DNA from: Myxococcus hansupus
GTDB taxonomy: Bacteria; Myxococcota; Myxococcia; Myxococcales; Myxococcaceae
Direction of reading: 5' to 3'
DNA: 64,000 bases
Assembly: GCF_000280925.3 (NCBI RefSeq)
Contig: NZ_CP012109.1
Span: 6,406,501-6,470,500, forward strand
This document shows, in pieces, positions 1 to 8,842 of this stretch (the first letter of the stretch is position 1; every line of letters begins with the position of its first letter). Made by a program: the position numbers and the translations under genes. Under the pieces are notes generated by a model. It made no database searches. It worked only from the letters and a program-made list of their open reading frames with translations, and was not told the origin of the DNA.

Positions 1-17
1 CCCTCGTCTTCGATGAC

Positions 18-521
18 GTGAAGACGCTGCCCGACGGCTCCACCATGACGAGCGATGCCCCGTACCGCGAGCTGGCCGAGCGATTTGGTGTCGCCACCTC
101 CCTCGTCGCCAACTACTCGAAGGAGCACAACTGCCTGCGCCGCCGCGAAGAGGCCAAGACGCGCATCGCCACCAACGCGGACCAGAAGCGCATCGAACTG
201 CGCGCCAACGCCATCGCCGTCTCGAAGGACGACGCGCTGGAGATGATTGACGGCTACCTCCTTGGCTTCGAGGAAACGCGGTCCGAAGGCCGTGTGCGCG
301 TCGACAACCCCACCGACTTCAACCCCATGGTGAGGCTCAAGGATTTCGTGATGGGCGGCGCCGACTCCCGCCAAGCGCTTCACGCCACGCTCTCGGTGGA
401 TGGCCTCCGGGCTCGGCACACCCAGGCCCTGCGCGCTGCTCGTGAGACGACGCCCGCCGAGCGCGGCGAGGTGGACGCTGAGATGGTAAGCCGAGATAGG
501 CGTAGAAAACAGCGGGCCTAA
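18..521 (+). CDS. Phage small-terminase-like DNA-binding protein (5' end may lie outside window)
   Basis: The N-terminal third carries a helix-turn-helix of the type found in small terminase subunits (residues about 17-45, YRELAERFGVATSLVANYSK followed by an Arg-rich stretch). A mixed-charge helical body and a basic tail follow. Small terminases recognise phage DNA and deliver it to the large terminase for packaging. The GTG at 18 is the first usable start, but the frame stays open back to position 3, so the gene may begin before the window. Large-terminase and portal remnants within 12 kb support a prophage origin. Whether it is still functional cannot be judged. It could instead be another phage HTH protein; the family call is by motif resemblance only. 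Confidence 0.5.
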   Translation: MKTLPDGSTMTSDAPYRELAERFGVATSLVANYSKEHNCLRRREEAKTRIATNADQKRIELRANAIAVSKDDALEMIDGYLLGFEETRSEGRVRVDNPTDFNPMVRLKDFVMGGADSRQALHATLSVDGLRARHTQALRAARETTPAERGEVDAEMVSRDRRRKQRA

Positions 522-631
522 CACCAGGCGAGCACGTCAATGCTGCTTCGCCAAGACGAAGCGCCTCCAACGCCTCAAGTCTCCCGTCCCTTGTGTCCTG
601 CTTGCCCAGGGGAATCGGAAGAGGAGGAGCG

Positions 632-1123
632 TCATTCCATCCGCTTCTGAAGCGGATAGTTACACTCAACCCAGCGCAGCACGTCGAAACCAGCCATGTC
701 TCCTGGAAGAGTCAGGTCGAGTCCTCCTCCCCAAATGCGCCAGTAATCGGGCACCTCCCGGCACTCATTCGGCAAGAGGCGACGCTGGAGGGCAACGAGT
801 ACACCGTCCTCGCGCATGAATCCCTGAGAGCCGCGCAGCCAGTGGCCGATCCCGGCTACATCGGACTCCAGGCAGTGCCCCCACTCAACCAACTTTTGCA
901 GTGCGAATGGCATGGACTGGAGTTCCCGTAGCACATGTCGGCAGTCTGGATTCGCCTCATGCCAACCCAAGGCGGCTCGTACGACTCGGAGAGCGATGCA
1001 TCCCCGCCGACCCCGCTTGAGACGAGCGCTCTGAAAGTGAACGCGGATACTTTCGCGATCATTTTCGCCGTTCACTTTCACCGCGCCAGGCCGCGCCTGG
1101 CCACTTTCCCCATGGAGCTCCAC
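632..1123 (-). CDS. Hypothetical protein, probably 5'-truncated
   Basis: I do not recognise this protein. The C-terminal 120 residues look genuinely coding: mixed, tryptophan-containing sequence such as VPDYWRIWGGGLDLTLPGDM, ending in YPLQKRME. The N-terminal 40 residues run through the inverted repeat at 1032-1080, which resembles an IS21-family end. The natural start has therefore probably been lost and only about 632-1020 is original gene. No convincing ribosome binding site precedes the most upstream start. Its size and composition would fit a small accessory or immunity-type protein, but nothing in the sequence fixes a function. Confidence 0.35.
   Translation of the reverse strand: MELHGESGQARPGAVKVNGENDRESIRVHFQSARLKRGRRGCIALRVVRAALGWHEANPDCRHVLRELQSMPFALQKLVEWGHCLESDVAGIGHWLRGSQGFMREDGVLVALQRRLLPNECREVPDYWRIWGGGLDLTLPGDMAGFDVLRWVECNYPLQKRME
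1032..1080. repeat. Inverted repeat resembling an IS21-family end
   Basis: Two perfect 12-bp arms, TGAAAGTGAACG (1032-1043) and CGTTCACTTTCA (1069-1080), flank a 25-bp spacer containing GATCATTT. Repeated GTTCACTTTC and GATCA blocks are typical of IS21-family ends, so a transposon end is the likely identity. It coincides with the apparent 5' truncation of the gene at 632. Related blocks recur at 1868-1930. Confidence 0.45.
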
Positions 1124-1539
1124 TTGGCGCGCGGAAGCACACGCTTGGCGCCACAGCCCCGTAGTTTCGCCAAGTTAGTGCGGCCAGCCACCAGGTCCTC
1201 GAGCACCGCGGTACGAGTTCGGGCCAGAACTCCTGCCTGGAAGCACACTCCGTCCAGCAGGCCGGACTCCTGCGCGCCGTTCACTTCCTCGGCCCGATGG
1301 CCCCCTCCCCACCGAAGCCCCGCTGGCCGCCACGTGGCCCACCTGGCGCAAGGCCCCGGTCCAGGCCCCGCGCGCCAATGCATCGGCTGCGTGGCGCCCC
1401 ATTCGTGCGCGTGTCCCCCAGTTCTTCGGGCCGCAGGCCTTTGTCCTCCTCGTGAGCCCCACGACTCCGAGCCAAGCCCTCCGCGTCTCCACACTCCGCC
1501 CCGCGCGCACCTGGGCGCGCGTGCCGTTACCAGGGCCGA

Positions 1540-1577
1540 GCCGAATGGCCGAAAATGGGCAAGAGCGGCCATTCGGC
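1540..1577. repeat. Perfect 12-bp-arm hairpin
   Basis: GCCGAATGGCCG at 1540-1551 is the exact reverse complement of CGGCCATTCGGC at 1566-1577, with a 14-nt A/G-rich loop. No T tract follows, so it is not a standard intrinsic terminator. It may be a recombinase or transposase site, or a structured RNA element. Confidence 0.4.
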
Positions 1578-1756
1578 GTCACGGCCCAACGCTGTTTTCG
1601 CGCGCTTACGAGGCCTCGTGAGGGGCCGAAGTGCCGAAGCCCATGGCCGCTTTCCGCAGGTTGGCGCCACCTGCCGCCCGTCACGCGGCCCAGCGCCTCC
1701 CCGCTCACCTTCCCTGCCTGTCCCCGCCGGGCGCAACCATGCCTACCGATGACGCC

Positions 1757-1806
1757 AGCACGCATACCCCGCCTACCCTTGACACCAGGGTGGGGGGTGC
1801 GTTTTT
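1757..1806 (+). terminator. Intrinsic-terminator-like hairpin with T6 tract
   Basis: A GC-rich stem with ACCCT and AGGGT at its tip and C-rich/G-rich lower arms reaches GTGCG and is followed at once by TTTTTT. This is the clearest rho-independent terminator shape in the first 10 kb. No gene was recognised directly upstream on the plus strand, so it may belong to a deleted gene. Confidence 0.45.
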
Positions 1807-1867
1807 TCGTGCGGGCAGCGCCCCCAGGGCGTGTACCTGGGGCCCTTTTCGAGAGACTCAGGCCCGA

Positions 1868-1930
1868 AAAAGTGAACACCTCCCCCTGATCATTTGCACC
1901 CGGTAAGTGAACGCCTCGCGCTGTTCACTT
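1868..1930. repeat. Second cluster of IS21-end-like motifs
   Basis: AAGTGAAC occurs around 1870 and at 1905-1912, and GTTCACTT at 1923-1930, forming a short inverted repeat. A GATCATTT block at about 1888 matches the one inside 1032-1080. With that site it could mark the other side of a 0.9-kb element whose transposase is missing. Confidence 0.35.
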
Positions 1931-2056
1931 TCGCCGGCTGCGCCTGGGGCGGCGCGCGCGGGCGCCGCGCACAAGCCCCACCTCCCCGCCTCCGCGCGGC
2001 CCCCCGGCCCCGCCAGGGGCGCTCGCGGGTGCTCAGCGCGGAGGCGGCATGCCCCA

Positions 2057-2662
2057 TCAGCAGGGCAACTCTTGCGTCACGCTCACCAGCTCGTCGTCCG
2101 AGGCATGCGTGTAGATGACCGTGGAGTTGAGGCTGCGCTGGCGCGCGAAGGGCTGGGTGAGGCGGATGTCCTTCGTCCGCCGGGACGCCCCGGTGCATGC
2201 GGTGTGGCGGGTGCAGTGGAAATTCAGGTGCCGCTCCAGCCCCGCACGCTCCTGCCACACCGTGAAGCCGTGGCACACCTGCCGCGTGGCCAGGCGCATG
2301 CCCTTGCGACTCAGGAAGAGCGGCGCCGGGGGCCCCACGTCGTGTCCCTGCGCACGCTTCAGCCGAAGCAGCTTCGCGCGCACCGTGTCCGAGAGGACGC
2401 CTTCCTGGGGGGCCGGGTGCCGGCGGCTGCCCTTGAAGACAGTCAATGTCACGTGCCGGCGCGCGCGCCCACGCTCATTGAAGATGTCGCCGATGTTGAG
2501 GGCGACCAGCTCGTGCTCGCGCAGGCCCGACGCCAGCGCGAGGCCGTACAGGCAGTGGTCTCGGAATCCGTCCCGGTGTTGCCCCGTGACGCGCAGAAGG
2601 AGGTTCACCTCCTTCTCCGTGAGGGTACGCGGTGGGCGGGCGACAGCGGCATAGGCAGACAT
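2057..2662 (-). CDS. Tyrosine-type site-specific recombinase (phage-integrase family)
   Basis: A 201-residue catalytic-domain recombinase that would cut and rejoin DNA through a 3'-phosphotyrosine. Visible active-site positions are Arg48 (GLREHELVAL), a Lys near 77, His149/Arg152 (HCTRH) and Tyr184 (TVIYTHAS). In the block FARQRSL the residue expected to be the second conserved His is Gln175, which may weaken catalysis. The ATG at 2662 is chosen because GAAGGAG lies just upstream; an in-frame extension to 2749 lacks such a site. There is no N-terminal core-binding domain, as in short recombinases carried by some insertion elements. The divergent small phage-like genes start 80 bp away. It may have mobilised this region; activity is uncertain. 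Confidence 0.75.
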   Translation of the reverse strand: MSAYAAVARPPRTLTEKEVNLLLRVTGQHRDGFRDHCLYGLALASGLREHELVALNIGDIFNERGRARRHVTLTVFKGSRRHPAPQEGVLSDTVRAKLLRLKRAQGHDVGPPAPLFLSRKGMRLATRQVCHGFTVWQERAGLERHLNFHCTRHTACTGASRRTKDIRLTQPFARQRSLNSTVIYTHASDDELVSVTQELPC

Positions 2663-2742
2663 GGCGGCTCCTTCGTGAAGTGGACGCGGCCATACGCGCT
2701 CTGGTGCCGAGAGAAAGCAACGGAACATGCAGGGAGGAAGGC

Positions 2743-2877
2743 GTGACATTCGGCATCGTCAAGCGCACCGAGGACGACCTCACCCAGCGGCTGGCCACCG
2801 AGTCGGTCTTCATCAGCGGCCTCCGCCAGAGGTCGGGGAAGGGACTCGCGGGCCTCACCATCGAGGACTGCCCATGA
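2743..2877 (+). CDS. Small phage-like protein (44 aa)
   Basis: Starts at a GTG preceded by GGGAGGAAG and ends with an ATGA overlap with the next frame, a typical phage-operon arrangement. I do not recognise the family. Its first dozen residues (TFGIVKRTEDD) reappear almost unchanged in a 13-residue frame at 5180-5221 just upstream of the large-terminase remnant. This suggests the gene once lay upstream of a terminase in the ancestral phage. It is divergent from the recombinase gene. Confidence 0.4.
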   Translation: MTFGIVKRTEDDLTQRLATESVFISGLRQRSGKGLAGLTIEDCP

Positions 2878-3422
2878 ACAAGCGTTGCAGCATTGATTGC
2901 GATGCGCGCCGCGAGTGCGCTCGCGAGCTTCGAGCCGCTGGGGTCTCGACGGTGCTCCTGCCCCGCGCCGACCGCCTCCGCTGCGCCCGGCGAGAGTTCG
3001 TGCAGACCGAGGAGAATCGCGAGGCCACGCGGCACCTGGTGCTCGCTCCCTTCTGGGACGCGAGGCGGCGCGCGCCGGTGCGGCCCCTTACGAGCGCGGG
3101 GACGAGCGTCCAGGAGGTGCTGGCTCAGCACCCGACGGCAAGGACGGCCGTGGGCGGCGCGCCCGTACCGATGCACGTGATGACGGCCTGGCGCACACTG
3201 GCTACGGGTGGGGGATTGGCGACCACGGCGACTGTTTCATCCGCTGGAGATAGTCGAGCAGTGCCTTCACCTTCGGCGAGAGATGACGACCGCTTGGATA
3301 GACGGCCTGGATGGGTACGGCCGGCACCTCCCAATCGGGAAGGACTTGCTCGAGGCGTCCGGCGCGGAGGTCGTCGACACAGAGGTGCGCGGGGAGCATC
3401 GCGACCCCGAGGCCACCTATGA
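2874..3422 (+). pseudogene. Phage-like protein, probably truncated by the LysR region
   Basis: The ATG overlaps the preceding stop by four bases (ATGA). The first 100 or so residues are charged and contain several cysteines (MNKRCSIDCDARRECAREL) and read as plausible coding sequence. Beyond about 3200 the frame runs antisense through the LysR gene and is probably not native. I therefore read it as the 5' part of a phage gene cut off when the LysR/hydrolase pair arrived. Function unknown. Confidence 0.3.
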
Positions 3423-4107
3423 CTCCATCGTGGAGCATGTCCAGGTCGTTCACCGAAAGAGCCGACGTGACGTTGACCTCGCGCGTCTCGTCCCCCTGCG
3501 TGAGACGCCAGACCCTGGGGTGCGGCCCGACACGGAAAATCAGACAGTTGTGCTTCGCGAGACCGTCAGGTGAGCGCGGATGGCCGCGCTTCTTCAGGTA
3601 CCGAGGGCTCGCGACCAGGAGGAACCGGATCATGCCCAGGTTGCGCGCGATGAGCGTCGAGTCAGAGAGGGCACCGGCGCGAATCGCGACGTCGAAGGAC
3701 TCCTCAACCAGGTCGACGAACCGGTCGGTGCACACCACGTCGAGCTGGACTCCCCCGTGCCGTCCCAGAAAGTCCGCGAGGACTGGGCCAAGAAACTGCG
3801 AGCTCGCCGGCACCGTCACGCGCAGCAAGCCACGAGGCGTTTCCTGCAAGTCCGTGACTGCACGGTCGGCATCTTCGACATCCGCGAAGATGCGGACACA
3901 CCGTTCGTAATAGAGGCGACCCGCGTCAGTGAGGCTCAGCGTCCTCGTCGTACGCTGAAGCAGCCGAATACCAAGACGCTTCTCAAGCTCGGACACTCGC
4001 TGACTGACAGTCGACTTTGGCATCTCGAGCACTCGAGCAGCGCCCGTGAAGCTGCCTGATTGAACCACCTTCGCGAACACATGCAGCGCGTTGAAATCTG
4101 GCGACAT
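3202..4107 (-). CDS. LysR-family transcriptional regulator
   Basis: 301 residues, the normal LysR length. An N-terminal winged helix-turn-helix (residues 5-63, including FTGAARVLEMPKSTVSQRVS) is followed by a linker helix and a periplasmic-binding-like effector domain (about 90-295). It belongs to the CrgA/DmlR-like group, with the characteristic LLQRTTRTLSLTDAGRLYY segment. It is divergent from the isochorismatase-like hydrolase at 4247 with 139 bp between starts, so that gene and its own promoter are the likely targets; this is inferred from layout. Its 3' end abuts the truncated phage frame. Confidence 0.9.
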   Translation of the reverse strand: MSPDFNALHVFAKVVQSGSFTGAARVLEMPKSTVSQRVSELEKRLGIRLLQRTTRTLSLTDAGRLYYERCVRIFADVEDADRAVTDLQETPRGLLRVTVPASSQFLGPVLADFLGRHGGVQLDVVCTDRFVDLVEESFDVAIRAGALSDSTLIARNLGMIRFLLVASPRYLKKRGHPRSPDGLAKHNCLIFRVGPHPRVWRLTQGDETREVNVTSALSVNDLDMLHDGVIGGLGVAMLPAHLCVDDLRAGRLEQVLPDWEVPAVPIQAVYPSGRHLSPKVKALLDYLQRMKQSPWSPIPHP

Positions 4108-4246
4108 GCGGCGATTGTACGTCTACACGGACAATCCTTCCAGAAAGGCGGCCTAGTCCTGGTGACGTGGCGGGTGCACATACGCCCGTAGGTAGCGCTT
4201 AGCGCCACCGCCAAAGCATCAGCTCGCTCCCAACAGAAAGACCACC

Positions 4247-4900
4247 ATGACCACCACGGCAGCCAAGACCGGTCTCGAGGCACTCCTGTCCCCCGAGAAG
4301 AGCGTCGTCGTACTCATCGACCACCAGCCGTATCAGTTCGCGAACCTGCACAGCCACGACCCGGCGCAGGTCGTCAACAACGTCGTGGGCCTCGCGAAGG
4401 CCGCGAAGGTGTTCAACGTGCCCACCATCCTCACCACAGTCATCGAGGAGCGGGGCGGGTACCTCATCAAAGGCCTGCAGGATGTCTTCCCGGACCAGAA
4501 GCCTATCAACCGCACCTTCATCAACACGTGGGAGGACCAACGCGTCGTCGACGCCGTGAAGAAGACCGGCCGAAAGCAGCTCGTCATCGCCGCGCTCTGG
4601 TCGGAGATTTGCTTGGCCATGCCGGTCATCCAGGCGCTCGGCGAGGGGTACGACGTTTTCGCGGTGACCGACGCCTCCGGCGGAGTGACCCTTGAGGCTC
4701 ACGAGATGGCCGTTCGAAGGATGGTACAGGCAGGCGCGGTTCCCATCACGTGGATGGCTGTCCTGGGCGAGTGGCAGCGAGACTGGGCGCGCGAGAAGAC
4801 GCTCGCTGGCGTGTCGGACGTCGTCAGCGAGCACGGCGGAGGCTCAGCTATCGCCCTCGCGTGGGAGATGCAGTTGCTGAGCACCGGTCGCCATAAGTAA
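4247..4900 (+). CDS. Isochorismatase-like cysteine hydrolase
   Basis: 217 residues of the cysteine-hydrolase superfamily. The likely catalytic Asp is in [10 protein letters not shown] (residues 22-31) and the likely nucleophilic Cys in [11 protein letters not shown] (about residue 123). The family hydrolyses amides or enol ethers in the cytoplasm; the [15 protein letters not shown] region resembles the YcaC-type subgroup, whose substrates are mostly unknown. The ATG at 4247 follows an A-rich weak binding site. It is divergent from a LysR gene, a common substrate-induced arrangement. Intact and full length. Substrate not predictable from sequence. Confidence 0.85.
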   Translation: MTTTAAKTGLEALLSPEKSVVVLIDHQPYQFANLHSHDPAQVVNNVVGLAKAAKVFNVPTILTTVIEERGGYLIKGLQDVFPDQKPINRTFINTWEDQRVVDAVKKTGRKQLVIAALWSEICLAMPVIQALGEGYDVFAVTDASGGVTLEAHEMAVRRMVQAGAVPITWMAVLGEWQRDWAREKTLAGVSDVVSEHGGGSAIALAWEMQLLSTGRHK

Positions 4901-5179
4901 CGCCCCTTCGTCCGTGCGTCGTCGCAGCAACTTGCACTTCACCGCTTGTTGCTGCGCCGACGTCTTCGGCCAACCACGACACCAACTCTCGATGGCATGC
5001 GAGGTCATCACCGGTAATAACATCCTGGACGCTCACCATGAGAGCGCCGAGGCTATTCCCCTCAGCCACCATGGACATGCCGCCTGCGAGATGCACTGGC
5101 GGCCCGAGGCGCGCGGAGTCCTGGATGATGTCAGTCGCGCCCCCGCGACTTCTGTCGGCCTCGGCCAAAGGAAAACACC

Positions 5180-5221
5180 GTGACACTCGGCATCGTCAGG
5201 CGCATCGAGGACGACACGTGA
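5180..5221 (+). pseudogene. Remnant of the small phage gene's start
   Basis: A GTG-initiated 13-codon frame ([12 protein letters not shown] after the initiator) ends in TGA. It matches the first 13 residues of the 44-residue protein at 2743 at most positions. It is the cut-off 5' end of a second copy, directly before the terminase remnant. Confidence 0.4.
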
Positions 5222-5231
5222 GGCGCGCCGC

Positions 5232-5971
5232 AATGGAGGCCCCCCTCATGTCCACCGAGGAGCGCGTCGCTCGATTCGGGCGCCCCGCCCTCGTGGAGCA
5301 GTTCGACTCCCTGCCCCTGGAGGACTTCCAGCAGAAGCTCGAATGCCTTTTACGTCGACGAGTCCTACAGCGTCCTCCCCTACGAGCTCATCCTCCCGTG
5401 CACCACGGACGAGCTGTCCTTGGCGCAAGACGCGTCCGACGTGGCCGTGCCCCACGGGCGCTTGGTGGCGGGCTTCGATGTGGGCCTCACCCGAGACCGC
5501 TCCGAGCTGGCCGTCTTCGAAGAGGCGGAGGGCTGCTTCACTTGCCGCATGCTGCGCAGCTTTGAAGGCGTACCCTTCGCGGAGCAGGAGGCGCACCTCC
5601 GTCGTCTGCTGTCCGTGCTTCCCGTGGCTCGCCTCAGCGTCGACCGCAGCGGCATCGGCATGAACCTCGCCCGCGACTTCCCCCAGGTGGCGGAGGAGAA
5701 CTTCACCAACGAGGCCAAGGAGCGCTGGGCGACTGACTTCAAGATTCTCCTCCAGCGCCGCGACGTCCCCCTGCCGCGCCAGCGTGAGCCTGTCGGGCAG
5801 ATTCACTCCATCAAGCGCCGCGTGCTGCCCTCGGGGAAGGTGTCCTTCGACGCCGAGCGCACCAACCGCGGGCACGCGGACAAGTTCTGGGCCGTGGCGC
5901 TGGCGTGCCAGCGTGAGCGGGGACCGGAGCGACGAGGCACCGGGGAGATTGGGGTACGGGTGATTGGTTGA
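5232..5971 (+). pseudogene. Phage large terminase, 3' part with frameshift
   Basis: The C-terminal half of a large terminase: linker ([20 protein letters not shown]) plus the RNase-H-like nuclease domain, with acidic motifs [25 protein letters not shown] and [11 protein letters not shown]. The intact protein would drive DNA packaging and cut the concatemer. The N-terminal ATPase half is missing. Around 5346 two bases appear to have been lost: frame 1 reads up to QQKLEC and frame 2 resumes at [13 protein letters not shown], so the fragment is also frameshifted. A second, slightly diverged copy of the last 43 codons lies at 8843. Non-functional. Confidence 0.75.
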
Positions 5972-6012
5972 CCGTTTGTGTGAGCGTCGCGTGGCGGAGC
6001 ACTGTCGGTGGC

Positions 6013-6036
6013 CCGCCACGAAGTCATTCGTGGCGG
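6013..6036. terminator. Hairpin after terminase remnant
   Basis: CCGCCACGAA and TTCGTGGCGG form a perfect 10-bp stem with a 4-nt loop (gtca). It lies 42 bp after the terminase stop and 150 bp before the RCC1 gene, so it may terminate read-through into that gene. No T tract is present. Confidence 0.4.
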
Positions 6037-6185
6037 CCCAGCCGACCGAACATCGCATTCACCGTCGGTAGGTAGCTCCGACATGTCATATCTTGCACCC
6101 GCCGCTGTGCGGGCATCCTCGACGGCTTGCCAGAGTCAATCCGCAAGAATGGAATGTCCGTCATCGACAAGCAAGGGAGGCAACA

Positions 6186-8699
6186 ATGCGCCGTAAAGCA
6201 GGCCAGTGGCTCCGCTGTCTGGCGTTGTGTCTTGGGGTCGGACTGGCCGGATGCTCTTCCGAAGACCCCATCAAGCCGCCACCATCGCCACCACCACCAC
6301 CGCCACCACCTGGGGTGGAGCTCCGACTGGAGGAGTCCTCACAATCCGCGCTGGAGATTCCCCCGGACGGGGCCGTCACCTTCCGGGTGAAGGTCTTCGC
6401 CGCCACGGAGCGCACGCAGACGTTCACCTGGGAGACCAGCGTCGGCACGCTTGAGGTGAGCACGCAAGGCACAGTGAGCGAAGCCGTCTGGGTCGGGCCC
6501 GAGTGCCTTCCTTCAGAAACGTTGCCCACCGTGAGGGTGACCATCGCCGACGACGTGGGCAACTCCATTTTCGAGTCCTTCCAGCCCCTGTTGGGAGGCC
6601 TGACGTGTGGCACACGGGGGCTCGTAATCGCGGCAGGGGTGGGGCGCCATGCGCTGGTGGTGACGGAGCAGCAGAAGGTCCAGGCATGGGGCAATAACGA
6701 ATCGACCCAGCTCGGCAGAGGTGAACCCCAGTATCGCACGGTGAGCGGCCTCACGGGGGTGACCGCCGTGAAGTCGCGCCTCGCCCACGTCGCCGCGCTG
6801 AAGGAGGATGGCTCCATCTGGACCTGGGGCAGCAACGCCGCTAGCCAGCTCGGGGCCGATATATCGGCCGGCTCACGCGTCACGCCCATGCAGGTACCGG
6901 GGCTCACGGGCGCGACCGCCATTGCTGTGGGGGACTCCCACACCGTCGCGCTTCTGAAGGACGGTAGCGTCTGGACCTGGGGTGATAACCGCTCCGGCCA
7001 GTTGGGAGATGCTGGCCGGGAGTCGCAGAATCACATCCCCGCGCAGGTGCCGGGGCTCGCCAGCGTGGTCGCCATCGCTGCTGGAGGGAGCCGCACCGTG
7101 GCGGTGCGGCAGGACGGCACCGTGTGGACATGGGGAACCAAGCAGTCGAACCGGCAAGACTTCAACCCGACGCCCGTCCAGGTACCGGGCCTTACGGACG
7201 TCATCGCCGCGGACGCGAGCGACAACCACGTCGTGGTGTTGCGGACGGACGGCACCGTCTGGGGGTGGGGACGCGCCAATCTCCTGGGAGGTTCCACGCA
7301 GGACTGGCTCACGATGCCCGTGCAGGTGCCGGACCTCGCGGACTGCAAGGCCCTTTCCGCTGGCGATGAACACACCGTCGCACTTCGGGCGGACGGCACC
7401 GTCTGGGTGTGGGGCACCGACGACTTCGGCCAACTCGGAAATGGTGGAGTACCGTCGGACGCGAAGCCCGTGCAGGCACAGGGACTCATGGCCGTGAAGG
7501 CCGTGGCCGCGGGCAATGATTGGACCGTGGCGATAGGGGAGGATGGTTCCGTATGGGCCTGGGGCTCGAACTACTATGGCCAGTTGGGGGACGGGTCGCG
7601 GAGGAGTCGCAGCACGCCCGTGCGGTTGGCTGGCCTCACGGAGGGAAAGACGGTGTCCGTGGGCTCCTGGCACGCGGTGTTGCTGCGACAGGACGGCTCC
7701 CTCCGAACCTGGGGCTCCGGTTACTCTGACGTGCTTGGAGATGGCACGACGTATTCAAAGGATGCAGCGCCGGTGCAGGCGCCGGAGCTGAGTGGAGTAA
7801 AGGCCGTGGCGGCAGCGTACGAGCACTCCGTGGCCGTGCGAGGCGACGGCACCGTTTGGAGCTGGGGCCTCAATCAAGATGACCAGTTGGGCGATGGAAC
7901 GTTTCGACCCAGCTCGGTGCCCGTGCAGGTGCTGGGAATCACGGGTGCGACCGCCGTTGCCGCGGGAGGTGACACCCTCCTAGCCTTCACAGTGGCATTG
8001 AGGGAGGACGGCACCGTCTGGAGCTGGGGCAACAACTATTTCGGAATGCTTGGGCACCCGGCGTGGCCAAGTACGACCCAGGGGGCCGTCCAAGTGCCGG
8101 GGCTCATGGACGTGACAGCTATCGCTGCCGGGAACCTACACGCCGTGGCGCTGCGCAAGAACGGCAGCGTCTGGAGCTGGGGCAGGAACTCCGCCGGACA
8201 GCTCGGGGACGGCACGAACATCCAGCGGGATTCCCCCGTTCCTCTGCGGGAGCTTGCGAACGTGAAAGCCATTACCGCGGGGAGAGATTTCGCCGTGGCG
8301 CTGCATGATGATGGCACCGTGTGGGCCTGGGGCGCCAACGACAGCGGGCAGCTCGGGGATGGAACATTCGCTACGCGACCACTCCCTCAGCAGGTGCAGG
8401 GCCTCACAGGCGTAGTCGCCGTGGATGCTGGCGACGACCACACGCTGGCGTTGCGGAATGACGGCACCGTCTGGGCCTGGGGCAACAACGACTTAGGTCA
8501 GCTCGGGGATGGCACTCGCACGACTCAACCTACGCCCGTGCAGATGCAGGGATTCCGCAAGGTCTCTGCAGTGGCAGCGGGCTTCATAAGCTCCGTGGTG
8601 CTGCTGGAGAACGGCACTGTTTGGGGCTGGGGCGCTTACGGCACCAGCGGTGTAGACCTAATTCCGAGGCCTCGGCAGGTGAGAGTCTCCAGCCACTGA
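6186..8699 (+). CDS. RCC1-repeat lipoprotein (837 aa)
   Basis: A secreted lipoprotein with a signal peptide ending in the lipobox LAGC, then a proline-run linker, an Ig-like domain of about 100 residues, and roughly a dozen RCC1/BLIP-II-type repeats. The repeats recur every 50-55 residues with the core VALREDGTVWSWGxNxxGQLGDGT and should fold as a seven-bladed-type propeller or propellers. Such proteins are surface binding scaffolds in myxobacteria; ligands are unknown. The ATG at 6186 has GGGAGG just upstream and starts the signal peptide. The gene has its own 3' hairpin (8712-8754) and is intact, yet sits between two copies of a terminase 3' end. That suggests it was carried as cargo by, or landed in, a prophage. 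Confidence 0.85.
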   Translation: MRRKAGQWLRCLALCLGVGLAGCSSEDPIKPPPSPPPPPPPPGVELRLEESSQSALEIPPDGAVTFRVKVFAATERTQTFTWETSVGTLEVSTQGTVSEAVWVGPECLPSETLPTVRVTIADDVGNSIFESFQPLLGGLTCGTRGLVIAAGVGRHALVVTEQQKVQAWGNNESTQLGRGEPQYRTVSGLTGVTAVKSRLAHVAALKEDGSIWTWGSNAASQLGADISAGSRVTPMQVPGLTGATAIAVGDSHTVALLKDGSVWTWGDNRSGQLGDAGRESQNHIPAQVPGLASVVAIAAGGSRTVAVRQDGTVWTWGTKQSNRQDFNPTPVQVPGLTDVIAADASDNHVVVLRTDGTVWGWGRANLLGGSTQDWLTMPVQVPDLADCKALSAGDEHTVALRADGTVWVWGTDDFGQLGNGGVPSDAKPVQAQGLMAVKAVAAGNDWTVAIGEDGSVWAWGSNYYGQLGDGSRRSRSTPVRLAGLTEGKTVSVGSWHAVLLRQDGSLRTWGSGYSDVLGDGTTYSKDAAPVQAPELSGVKAVAAAYEHSVAVRGDGTVWSWGLNQDDQLGDGTFRPSSVPVQVLGITGATAVAAGGDTLLAFTVALREDGTVWSWGNNYFGMLGHPAWPSTTQGAVQVPGLMDVTAIAAGNLHAVALRKNGSVWSWGRNSAGQLGDGTNIQRDSPVPLRELANVKAITAGRDFAVALHDDGTVWAWGANDSGQLGDGTFATRPLPQQVQGLTGVVAVDAGDDHTLALRNDGTVWAWGNNDLGQLGDGTRTTQPTPVQMQGFRKVSAVAAGFISSVVLLENGTVWGWGAYGTSGVDLIPRPRQVRVSSH

Positions 8700-8711
8700 G
8701 GTACGCATGAA

Positions 8712-8754
8712 CGCGTCTTCCCTCTGGCTGTGGATCAACGAGAGGGAAGACGCG
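8712..8754 (+). terminator. Strong 14-bp-stem hairpin after the RCC1 gene
   Basis: CGCGTCTTCCCTCT (8712-8725) pairs perfectly with AGAGGGAAGACGCG (8741-8754) around a 15-nt loop, starting 12 bp after the RCC1 stop codon. Placement and stem strength suggest a transcription terminator, although a long T tract is missing. Confidence 0.6.
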
Positions 8755-8842
8755 CATTCTAGAGCATCTGTCACGACTCCAGCAGCTTGCGCAGAGGACT
8801 GCGGGGTAGATCCGGTGCCGCGAGGCCGCGACACTCGGCGTA

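Larger units (their letters stand above)
1124..2056. other. Gene-poor stretch between possible element ends
   Basis: I see no convincing gene here. Open frames on both strands are long only because stop codons are rare at this GC content; they encode Arg/Pro/Gly-rich low-information sequence. The stretch holds a 12-bp-arm hairpin (1540-1577), a terminator-like hairpin with a T tract (1757-1806) and a second group of IS21-end-like motifs (1868-1930). It may be an internally deleted or non-autonomous element. Confidence 0.4.

Noticed and set aside
1540-2662. Integron with attC-like hairpin
   Set aside because: The recombinase lacks IntI-specific features and there are no cassette arrays or repeated attC-like sites.
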